Part shown: positions 57,441-64,000 of the stretch, in pieces
Layout of the letters: every line of letters starts with the position of its first letter
Position numbering within the stretch: the stretch's first letter is position 1
Assembly (NCBI RefSeq): GCF_028291745.1
Contig: NZ_JAQGNQ010000010.1
Location: 41,790-105,789 of the forward strand
Direction of reading: 5' to 3'
Source of the DNA: Ramlibacter sp.
GTDB taxonomy: Bacteria; Pseudomonadota; Gammaproteobacteria; Burkholderiales; Burkholderiaceae_C
DNA: 64,000 nt
Notes under the pieces: model-generated
Database searches by the model: none
Seen by the model: the letters and a program-made list of their open reading frames with translations, nothing else
What the model was told of the DNA's origin: nothing
Position numbers and translations under genes: made by a program

Positions 57441-59102
57441 TCACGTCGGGGCCTCCAGTGCTGCCTCGATCGCCAGCTGCAGGTCGGCCAGCGAAAATGG
57501 CTTCGCGAGGACCGTTGCCTTCAACCCGATTGCCGCATCGAGCGCGCGCGTGTCCGCATACCCGGTGGCGAAAATCACGGGCATGTCAAAGCCCCTTGCC
57601 CGGGCCTGTTGCACGACCTCGGCTCCGTTCACACCGGGCATGAGATAGTCGATCAACAGCAAGTCAGGCGGGCTGCACGCCATGCGCGCAAGTCCCGTGA
57701 GTCCGTCGGCCGCGCCGCAGACGTCGTACCCGGCAACCGACAGGCTCTCCACGAGCAGGCTCCTGACATCGTCGTCGTCGTCGATCACGAGAATGCTGGC
57801 TGGCTTTGTCCTGGCCGCTGCGCTTGGGAGTGCGGCAACGTCTTTCATCACCGCAATCCCGGCGGACAGCGCCTGCCGCAGCAGCAGGGTCACCGTGGTC
57901 CCCGTCCCCAGCGCACTGGCGATGCGAGCCGCGCCACCCGACTGGCGGGCGATGCCATACACCTGCGCGAGGCCGAGTCCGCTGCCTCGCCCGATCGCCT
58001 TCGTCGTGAAAAAAGGATCGAAAGCGCGCGCCCGGACGTTGTCGTCCATCCCGTGGCCGGTATCGGCGATGCTCAGCTCCAGGTAGCGTCCGGCCCCGAG
58101 CTCCGGGTCGCTGCCAATTACGCGAATCGTGGTTGCTATGCGCAGGCCGCCGCCGCCGGGCATGGCATCCCGCGCATTGATCGACAGGTTGAGGATTGCC
58201 AGTTCGAGCTGGGTCTTGTCGGCGAAAACGCGCACCCCCGACGAGTCAAGATCGTAGTGGACACTGATGCCCGGCCCCAAGGTGGTTCGCAACAGCTCCG
58301 CCATGCCACGAACCAGGCTTTCCAGGTCAACGGGCTGAACGTTGATCTGCTGCGTCTCCGAGAACGCGAGCAGCTGGGACGTGAGCTTGCTGCCGCGGTC
58401 GGCGGCCCTGAGGCCGCTCTCCGACCACCTGCGCACCGCGGCGGCGTCGTGCGGCCGCAGCCGGATCAGGCTCAGGTTGCCGCAGACGGTCTGGAACAGG
58501 TTGTTGAACTCGTGTGCCAACCCTCCGGTCAGCTGGCCTACGGCCTCCATCTTCCGATGGTGACTGAAGCGGGCATCCACCTCGTGTTGTTCCGTCAGGT
58601 CGGTGACCACGCCGCCGATCAGCCGCGCCGCGCCGGGCTCCGAGACGATGTCGTTGATCGAGATATAGACGGCAACGGCGTCTTCGCCAGCGAGGCCGGC
58701 ACGGAGTTCAGCGCGCGATGGCTCGGGACCGGTGGCCGCCAACAGGCTCTCGAACTTGGCCGCTTCGCCGCCGACAAAGAAACGCTTGATGTTGCTGCCT
58801 ACGATCTGCTCCAGCGGGCAGCCCAGGATCTCGCCGAGCCGACGGTTGCCGTACAGCACGACTCCGTCCTCCGACAGCGTGACCGCGCCTTCCTTCATCT
58901 GCTCGATCAGCGACCGGTAGGGTCGGTCCGCGTTGACCAGGGTGAAGATCTGGTTGGAACCCGCCTGGTTCACCACTACCGCATCCACGTCGCCGCAGCG
59001 GATCGCCTCGAGCGTTTCCTCCGCCTCGCGCAGCTTGGCGCGCAGGTCGGCAATCATTGCCTCCTGGGCGGCGGAGGGCCTCGGCGCGCCATCAGTTCTC
59101 AT
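57441..59102 (-). CDS. Hybrid histidine kinase PAS-HisKA-ATPase-receiver, linked to kaiBC
   Basis: Soluble protein of 553 residues: coiled coil (15-45), PAS domain (about 60-175), HisKA with H197 (LTGGLAHEFNNLFQTV), ATPase (G1 IADTGHGMDD, F-box FDPFFTTK, G2 GRGSGLGLAQ) and a C-terminal receiver with D485 (LLLIDYLMPG). It overlaps the second kaiB by 11 bases and is the fourth gene of the kaiC-kaiB-kaiB-kinase operon, so it probably reads out or feeds the Kai proteins. Confidence 0.92.
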   Translation of the reverse strand: MRTDGAPRPSAAQEAMIADLRAKLREAEETLEAIRCGDVDAVVVNQAGSNQIFTLVNADRPYRSLIEQMKEGAVTLSEDGVVLYGNRRLGEILGCPLEQIVGSNIKRFFVGGEAAKFESLLAATGPEPSRAELRAGLAGEDAVAVYISINDIVSEPGAARLIGGVVTDLTEQHEVDARFSHHRKMEAVGQLTGGLAHEFNNLFQTVCGNLSLIRLRPHDAAAVRRWSESGLRAADRGSKLTSQLLAFSETQQINVQPVDLESLVRGMAELLRTTLGPGISVHYDLDSSGVRVFADKTQLELAILNLSINARDAMPGGGGLRIATTIRVIGSDPELGAGRYLELSIADTGHGMDDNVRARAFDPFFTTKAIGRGSGLGLAQVYGIARQSGGAARIASALGTGTTVTLLLRQALSAGIAVMKDVAALPSAAARTKPASILVIDDDDDVRSLLVESLSVAGYDVCGAADGLTGLARMACSPPDLLLIDYLMPGVNGAEVVQQARARGFDMPVIFATGYADTRALDAAIGLKATVLAKPFSLADLQLAIEAALEAPT

Positions 59103-59391
59103 GGTGATCGATGATCGGCAGGCTCAGCGTCGACAGAACTTTTTGTTCGTTGGAAAGGTCTCCGATGGCGCGCCGGGCGGGTGCCGGGCTGACCTTGATC
59201 AGCGTGGGCGCGGCGATGATCTGCGCACCGGCCGCGGCCTCCGGATGCTGGTAGATGTCGATGACCTCGAGGTCGTAAAGGCCGGCCAGGTGCCGCTCGC
59301 AGATGTTGCGGATGTTCTTCACCGCCTGCATCGATCGCGGCGTAGAGCCGGCCACGTAGAGGCGAAGGCTGTAGCGCTCGGCGGTCATCAT
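59092..59391 (-). CDS. kaiB: KaiB-family protein, second copy
   Basis: Protein of 99 residues with the KaiB thioredoxin-like fold: [43 protein letters not shown] and [12 protein letters not shown]. Start overlaps the stop of the first kaiB (ATGA). Clearly a duplicate of the neighbouring KaiB. KaiB binds KaiC and modulates its phosphorylation; two copies may have split roles. Confidence 0.93.
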   Translation of the reverse strand: MMTAERYSLRLYVAGSTPRSMQAVKNIRNICERHLAGLYDLEVIDIYQHPEAAAGAQIIAAPTLIKVSPAPARRAIGDLSNEQKVLSTLSLPIIDHHEN

Positions 59392-59726
59392 GGTGCCTCG
59401 CCCCTGGACCGGATGTCCAGGCCCACGAGGACGCGCTCCGTGTTCGAGAGGTCTCCGATGATCTTCGTGAGGGGTGAAGGCAGGTGCCGCACCAGGGTGG
59501 GCAGCGCCAGGATCTGGTCGCCCGCAGCCAGCTGCGGATTCACGCGCAGATCGACGATCTCGATGGTGTAGCGGCCCGCCAGGTGCGTTTCGCAGATGAC
59601 GGTGAGGTTGTGGATCGCGGCGACAGACTTCGGTGTCTGGCCCGCGACGTACAGGCGCAGCGAGTAATGGCCGTCCCGTGGTGCTTCCGCCGGGGCGGGT
59701 GTCGAACTGGTGGTGTCTGTGAGCAT
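59388..59726 (-). CDS. kaiB: KaiB-family protein, first copy
   Basis: Protein of 112 residues: a short flexible N-terminal extension, then the KaiB core ([73 protein letters not shown]). Six bases after kaiC and coupled to the second kaiB. No kaiA gene is seen, as usual outside cyanobacteria. Confidence 0.93.
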   Translation of the reverse strand: MLTDTTSSTPAPAEAPRDGHYSLRLYVAGQTPKSVAAIHNLTVICETHLAGRYTIEIVDLRVNPQLAAGDQILALPTLVRHLPSPLTKIIGDLSNTERVLVGLDIRSRGEAP

Positions 59727-59732
59727 GGCGAC

Positions 59733-61406
59733 TCAGCTGCGGCGCTTGGCCATGACGGAGCGGTCGGAGGCGACCACGCTTTGCTGCAGGATGCGCTGCG
59801 TGGTGAGTCCGAGCGCTTCCTTGTCGGCGTCGTCCAGGCCGGCGCGCATGTCCTCGATCTGCCGCTCGACCACCTGCCGGCTGCGCGCCAGCACGCGCAC
59901 GCGCAGCTCGGCCTCCTGCTTGGCGGCGGCCAGGTCCTCGCGCTCGCTCGCTTCCTGCGTCACGCGCGCGGAACCGGTCAGCACCCCGGCGGCGCCGATG
60001 TAGGCGGGGACCACCTTGATGCCCTGGGAGGTGATCTGGTATTCGCGCAGCTGGTTTGAATGCCCCATGCCGCGTGCCTTGAGGACATACAGGATCCGGT
60101 TGCGCTCGCCGTTGGACGTCGTGTTCGACAGCGACACCCAGGCGTCCATCAGCGAGGAGATGGCGTGGTCGCTTTCGTTCATCGTTTCGTCGATGCTCGA
60201 GAGGCTGGTGAACAGCGCCGTGATCCCGTGCGACTTGAGCAGGTCGATCAGCCGCAGCAGGATGGAATTCACCTCGGTCGCGGGTCCGCGAAAGGCGGTG
60301 ATGGGATCGATGAGCACGATGGACGGGTTGAACACGCTGATGTCCCGGTGCATCTTGGCCAGGTGCATCTCGACGCCGTACACACTGGGCCGCGCCGCTT
60401 CGAACTGCAGCAGCCCGGAGGCCAGATGCTGGCCCAGGCGGATCCCGATCGACTCCATGTTGCGGACGATCTGCTTGGGAGACTCCTCGAAGACGAAGTA
60501 CAGGCACTTCTCGCCGGCACGGCAGCAAGCGTCGATGAAGCTCGCCGCGAACGTCGTCTTGCCGGTGCCCGCAAGGCCGGAGATCAGGATGCTGGAGGCG
60601 CGGAAGTAGCCCCGCAGGTCGAACATTTCGTCGAGCTGGGATACCCCGGACGACACCACCCGGTCCGACGTCTGGTGATCCAGGCCCGCCGACGTCACCG
60701 GGAACACGCTGATGCCCTGCGCGTCGATCAGGAAGGGGTACTCGTTGGTGCCGTGCGCCGAGCCGCGGTACTTCACCACCCGCAGGCGGCGGGTGGTGAC
60801 CTGATCGACCACCCGGTTGTCCAGCAGCACCACGCAGTCGGAGATGTACTCCTCGATGCCGTAGCGCGTCAGCTGCCCTTCGCCGCGCTCGCCGGTGATG
60901 ATCGCCGTCACGCCGCGTTTCTTGAGCCACTCGAACAGGCGGCGCAGCTCGGCCCGCAGCATCCCCGCATCGGTGAAACTCGAGAACAGGGTCTCGATCG
61001 TGTCCAGCACGACTCGCTTGGCCCCGATGCGCGTGATCGCGTAGTCGAGGCGCACGAACAGGCCTTCGAGGTCGTAGTCGCCGGTTTCCTCGATCTGGCT
61101 GCGATCCAGTTGCACGTGGTCGATGACGAGCCGGTTCTCGGCGATCAGGCCATCGAGGTCATAGCCAAGGGACGCGACGTTCGCCGACAGGTCCCCCGCG
61201 TGCTCCTCGAAGGACATGAAGACGCCGGGCTCGTCGTTCTTCTGCGCGCCGCAGACCAGGAAAGTCATCGCGAACAAGGTCTTGCCACAGCCGGCCGCGC
61301 CGCACAGCAGGGTGGGCCGCCCCGTCGGCACGCCACCGCCTGTGATCTGGTCGAATCCGACGATGCCGGTCGGCGTCTTGGGTAGCTGTCTCAGATCCGT
61401 CGCCAT
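59733..61406 (-). CDS. kaiC: KaiC-family ATPase (circadian-clock type)
   Basis: Double-RecA ATPase of 557 residues. The ATG at 61406 has AAAGGA five bases upstream; an ATG at 61412 is possible. CI domain: Walker A GAAGCGKT (36-43) and catalytic EE (67-68). CII domain: Walker A GLAGTGKT (277-284) and EE (307-308). The region SDHAISSLMD aligns with the cyanobacterial phosphorylation loop, giving S417 and S418 in place of the Ser-Thr pair. The C-terminus is a long coiled coil (about 480-545) not found in cyanobacterial KaiC. Forms a hexamer; likely a timing or stress-response module with KaiB. Confidence 0.94.
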   Translation of the reverse strand: MATDLRQLPKTPTGIVGFDQITGGGVPTGRPTLLCGAAGCGKTLFAMTFLVCGAQKNDEPGVFMSFEEHAGDLSANVASLGYDLDGLIAENRLVIDHVQLDRSQIEETGDYDLEGLFVRLDYAITRIGAKRVVLDTIETLFSSFTDAGMLRAELRRLFEWLKKRGVTAIITGERGEGQLTRYGIEEYISDCVVLLDNRVVDQVTTRRLRVVKYRGSAHGTNEYPFLIDAQGISVFPVTSAGLDHQTSDRVVSSGVSQLDEMFDLRGYFRASSILISGLAGTGKTTFAASFIDACCRAGEKCLYFVFEESPKQIVRNMESIGIRLGQHLASGLLQFEAARPSVYGVEMHLAKMHRDISVFNPSIVLIDPITAFRGPATEVNSILLRLIDLLKSHGITALFTSLSSIDETMNESDHAISSLMDAWVSLSNTTSNGERNRILYVLKARGMGHSNQLREYQITSQGIKVVPAYIGAAGVLTGSARVTQEASEREDLAAAKQEAELRVRVLARSRQVVERQIEDMRAGLDDADKEALGLTTQRILQQSVVASDRSVMAKRRS

Positions 61407-61569
61407 CTGCATCCTTTGAGAGCGCAAGGCCAGCGCAGTCCGCGCCGCGGCAAGCCTTGCCTGGCTGACTGTCACCGAACGCACCGGTGCCGTCCGTGCG
61501 CTAGCCCGCATAGTCGGGGGTCCGTGCTGCCCGGACCTCCGGCACGAGAAGAACTCCGCCGCGAGGGAC

Positions 61570-61690
61570 TGACCCTGTACCCGCTTCAGTACGGCTCGGA
61601 AGTAAAGCTTCCGGCCCCTCGGATACTCCCGTTGCCGGCTGCCCCGGCACGGCGGGCGAATTCGGCGGGTCGGATCCGGTCTGGCGCGCG
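61570..61690 (-). mobile_element. Degenerate end of an IS3-type element
   Basis: Starts with TGACCCTGTACCCG, the same terminal sequence as the left end of the element at 62845-63560, and stays similar for about 120 bases that encode the last residues of the transposase, with several frame-breaking changes. It is a decayed fragment in the same orientation, in the 327-base gap between kaiC and the slipin gene; the rest of that gap shows nothing else. Confidence 0.75.
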
Positions 61691-61733
61691 GCGCGCTGGC
61701 GTGTCCGGAATCGCCAGACGCGGGCCGCCGCGC

Positions 61734-62681
61734 TCATGCCGCCAGCAACGGGGCCTCAGCGCTGTTGTCGGCGCTCAGCACCGGGCCTGATGGGGGCCGC
61801 GGCCTGGCCGGTGCCGCAGGCTCGACCATCGTCGGGTCGGGCGCGGCTTGCCCGGCTAGTGCGAATGCCATGCTGGCGGCCGAGGGATTGAGGCTGTCGA
61901 CCATCGAACTCGGCATCAGGATCGTGGCGCCACGCTCTTTCGTCGTTTCGTAAATGATGTTCATCGCGCGTAGCTGGAGCGCCCATGGATGACCCGCATA
62001 GATCTTGGCTGCCTCGACGAACCTGCCAGCGATTGCCGCCTCGGCTGAGCCCAGGATGACGCGGGCCTGCTTCTCGCGCTCGGCCTGCGCCTGGCGCGAC
62101 ATCGCGTTCTGCAGCGCCTCGGGAATGGCGACGTCCCGGATTTCCACGGACGTGACCGAGACGCCCCAGGGCGCGGTCTTGGCGCCGATCTCGATCTTCA
62201 GTTGCTCGTCGGCATCCTTTCGGTCGGACAAGAGCGCCGCCAACATCGACGAGCCGATCATCTCCCGTAGCGAAGTCTGGGCGACGCGGTCGATGGCTTC
62301 ACGGTAGTTGGTAATCGCCAATGCCGCCTTCTCGGCATCGTGGACGTGCCAGAAGATGATTGCGTCGACGTTCACGGGCACCGTGTCGCGCGTGAGCGCC
62401 TGCTCGGCGTTGAAGGCCGTCGTCTGAATGCGGCAGTCGATCACCGCGACGATGCTGTCGATGACCGGAATGATCGCGAACAGCCCCGCGCCCTTGACGC
62501 CTTGCAGCTTGCCCATGCGCAGCACGACGAACTTCTGCCACACATTGGCCATCTTCAGTGAACTCGCGATCACTGCGGCGGCCGCGAGGAAGGCGAGTGC
62601 CAGAAACGGGTTCACCAGATAGCCGACAGCTGCGGCGGCGAGCACGCAGACAAAGACGAGGAAGGAAGTGACGGGATTCAT
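61734..62681 (-). CDS. Slipin/SPFH (band 7) membrane protein
   Basis: Protein of 315 residues: one hydrophobic N-terminal hairpin (two helices within 1-42), then an SPFH domain (VWQKFVVLRMGKLQGVKGAG, IDCRIQTTAFNAEQALTRDTVPVNVDAIIFW, LREMIGSSMLAALLSDR, WGVSVTSVEIRDVAIPEALQ) and a coiled region followed by a proline-rich tail. Slipins scaffold membrane microdomains. The usual NfeD partner gene is absent. It is bracketed by IS remnants on both sides. Confidence 0.92.
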   Translation of the reverse strand: MNPVTSFLVFVCVLAAAAVGYLVNPFLALAFLAAAAVIASSLKMANVWQKFVVLRMGKLQGVKGAGLFAIIPVIDSIVAVIDCRIQTTAFNAEQALTRDTVPVNVDAIIFWHVHDAEKAALAITNYREAIDRVAQTSLREMIGSSMLAALLSDRKDADEQLKIEIGAKTAPWGVSVTSVEIRDVAIPEALQNAMSRQAQAEREKQARVILGSAEAAIAGRFVEAAKIYAGHPWALQLRAMNIIYETTKERGATILMPSSMVDSLNPSAASMAFALAGQAAPDPTMVEPAAPARPRPPSGPVLSADNSAEAPLLAA

Positions 62682-62844
62682 GACGGAGCTTTCTCGGGCT
62701 GCAAAACTTCAGTGCCCTCAAGTAACGTAAACACGCCTCGCGTCCATGTCGGTGCGCTGCCGCACGAAGTCGGCAGCGACCGGAGGGCGTAGGTCGAAAG
62801 AGATCGGCTCACGATCAGCATCGCGGATGAGGCCGATCCCTACG

Positions 62845-63560
62845 TGACCCTGTACCCGTTTCAGTACCGTTCAGAAGTAGAAACTTCCGGCTCTTCGGGG
62901 ATCACCGTTGCCGGCTCAAGCCGGCAACGGCGGGCGAATTCGGCCGGTGCGATCCAGTCTGGCGCGGAGTGGGGGCGGCTCTCGTTGTAGTCGCTGCGCC
63001 AGGCGTCGATCTTGTCCCTGGCGTCCTCCAGGGACAAGAACCAGTGGGCGTTCAGACACTCCTGGCGCAGTCGGCCGTTGAAGCTTTCCACGCGCGCGTT
63101 GTCGGTCGGTTTGCCGGGTCGACTGAAGTCAAGCTCCACGCCGTGCTCGTAGGCCCACTTGTCCATTGCCTTGGAGATGAACTCGCTGCCGTTGTCTGTC
63201 TTGATCGTTGCCGGCAAGCCCCGGGCGGCGCAAATGCGACTGAGGGTGGCGACCACGTCAGATCGGCCACGATCTGCTTTAACTTGCGATTCTCTTCTTC
63301 CAGCTGCCGCAATCGGCGCAGCTCAGAGGGACCCACGCCGCCGTACTTCTTGCGCCAGACATAAAAGGTCGCATCGCTGATGCCCATCTTGCGACAGACC
63401 TCCTCGACGCTGATACCCAGCTCCGCCTGCTTGAGCGCGAACGCGATCTGATCGCCTGTGAACTTGCTCTTTCTCACGACATGCCTCCTGGCCCTCTCGG
63501 GCCTTCATCATGCCGGGCGGTTTCTGTAACCGAGCGGTACTGAATCCTGGGACAGGGTCA
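62845..63560 (-). mobile_element. Internally deleted IS3-family insertion sequence
   Basis: Imperfect terminal inverted repeats: TGACCCTGTACCCG...TTCAGTACCG at 62845 and, on the other strand, TGACCCTGTCCCAGGATTCAG from 63560. The element is 716 bases, about half the length of an intact IS3-type element, because the end of orfA is joined directly to the last third of orfB near 63265. It keeps both ends, so it could be moved by a full copy elsewhere. No convincing target duplication. Confidence 0.85.
62861..63477 (-). pseudogene. Remnant IS3-family transposase (orfA joined to 3' orfB)
   Basis: The part at 63477 down to about 63265 encodes the OrfA helix-turn-helix and leucine zipper (MRKSKFTGDQIAFALKQAE, GISDATFYVWRKKYGGVGPSE, LRRLRQLEEENRKLKQIVADL). 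The part from 63256 to 62861, in another frame, encodes the integrase end of OrfB with TDNGSEF (second catalytic aspartate) and NARVESFNGRLRQECLN (catalytic glutamate). The first catalytic aspartate and the central part are missing, so no active transposase can be made. Confidence 0.87.
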
Positions 63561-63773
63561 CGCGAAAGTACGTAACGTGCTAACCTCCGTGCTGCTGAAC
63601 GTTGAGCAGAACGTCGCTCTTCAAGGTATTACTGTCTCCCTCCGGCGAACTTGCAACCCGCCGCGTCGTTGTCTGAATCCCTCCCGATGTCTTCTGACGT
63701 TGCGCATCGCGCGGCAGGTTGCTGCGCGGCACCTGTGCGCACTACTAAGCGCCATCATTGAGAAAGGCTCGCC
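63561..63773. other. Leader region of the RNA-binding protein gene
   Basis: 213 bases between the IS end and the RRM gene. A local dyad GCTGCTGAACGTTGAGCAG-like stem lies near 63590-63610. AGAAAGG is placed 7 bases before the ATG at 63774. RRM genes of this kind often have long leaders; no promoter can be named with confidence. Confidence 0.35.
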
Positions 63774-64000
63774 ATGAGCAGCAAGATCTACGTGGGCAAC
63801 CTGCCCTACTCCGTGACCGATTCCACCCTGGAATCCAACTTTGCCGAGTTCGGCAGCGTTTCCTCCGCCAAGGTCATGATGGACCGTGAAACCGGCCGCT
63901 CCAAGGGCTTCGGTTTTGTCGAAATGGCGTCTGCGGAAGTTGCCGAGGCTGCCATCAAGGCGCTCGATGGCATGTCCGTGGATGGACGCTCGATCACCGT
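63774..64000 (+). CDS. RRM-type RNA-binding protein, 5' part only
   Basis: The visible 75 residues (MSSKIYVGNLPYSVTDSTLE onward) form nearly a whole RNA-recognition motif with RNP2 (IYVGNL) and RNP1 (SKGFGFVEM). Small glycine-rich RRM proteins of this type are common in betaproteobacteria and cyanobacteria and are often cold-induced. The gene continues beyond the window. Confidence 0.92.
   Translation, partial: MSSKIYVGNLPYSVTDSTLESNFAEFGSVSSAKVMMDRETGRSKGFGFVEMASAEVAEAAIKALDGMSVDGRSIT

Noticed and set aside
62842..63563. Target-site duplication around the IS3-type element
   Set aside because: The three flanking bases are ACG on the left and CGC on the right; they do not match, so no duplication can be claimed.

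Overview
The window reads as chromosomal DNA of a high-GC, respiratory Gram-negative bacterium, most likely a betaproteobacterium of the order Burkholderiales. This is inferred from gene content (ccm system, acs/DUF485/actP, FNR, NtrC-type regulators, KaiBC-KaiB) and base composition; no rRNA or tRNA gene is present to place it. Almost all of it is coding, and neighbouring genes often overlap by 1 to 4 bases (ATGA, GTGA, TGATG), which points to long translationally coupled operons.

Layout. 1-1685 (minus): cytochrome c maturation genes ccmA, ccmB and the start of ccmC. 1966-4722: a cytochrome c5-like protein (plus) and two multihaem cytochromes (minus). 4857-30964 (all plus): a 26-kb locus with two NHL propeller proteins, a four-haem cytochrome resembling the nanowire cytochrome OmcE, a prolyl isomerase, an outer-membrane beta-barrel, four small c7-like multihaem proteins, two paralogous unknown exported proteins, an 11-haem cytochrome, a ResB/CcsA pair, ccmF-ccmH-ccmI, a TlpA-like thioredoxin, a histidine kinase with an NtrC-type regulator, and a monohaem cytochrome with two exported propellers. 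31009-38318: a hybrid kinase with a FixL-like PAS domain, hemerythrin, UspA, two response regulators and an FNR protein. 38423-42451: acetate activation and uptake. 42580-50031 (minus): a ba3-type cytochrome oxidase with three extra cytochromes c, a DUF6920-like protein and an NRAMP-like transporter. 50081-57184: two paralogous histidine kinases flanking an ice-binding-like lipoprotein, an OmpA protein and a Crp-family regulator. 57441-61406: KaiC, two KaiB and a hybrid kinase. 61570-63560: a slipin gene between IS3-type remnants. 63774-64000: start of an RNA-binding protein gene.

How it fits together. The central locus looks like a complete apparatus for moving electrons across the cell envelope: haem attachment machinery, periplasmic relay cytochromes, a barrel, a possible extracellular cytochrome filament, folding help, and its own two-component regulator. 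I found good sigma-54 (-24/-12) promoter matches at 4752-4766 (minus), 4780-4794, 6156-6170 and 20619-20633, plus a shared pair of TTCC/GGAA inverted repeats upstream of two of them (6045-6084 and 20541-20578). This suggests the locus is one sigma-54 regulon under the NtrC-type protein encoded inside it. FNR-like boxes before several genes, and the FNR gene itself, add oxygen control. The kinase paired with the regulator has arginine where the phospho-accepting histidine should be.

The strongest candidates for an undescribed system are the OmcE-like plus 11-haem cytochrome pair with its porin, propellers and dedicated maturation genes, and the sigma-54 regulatory circuit that controls it. Domain calls come from reading motifs; no database search was run.
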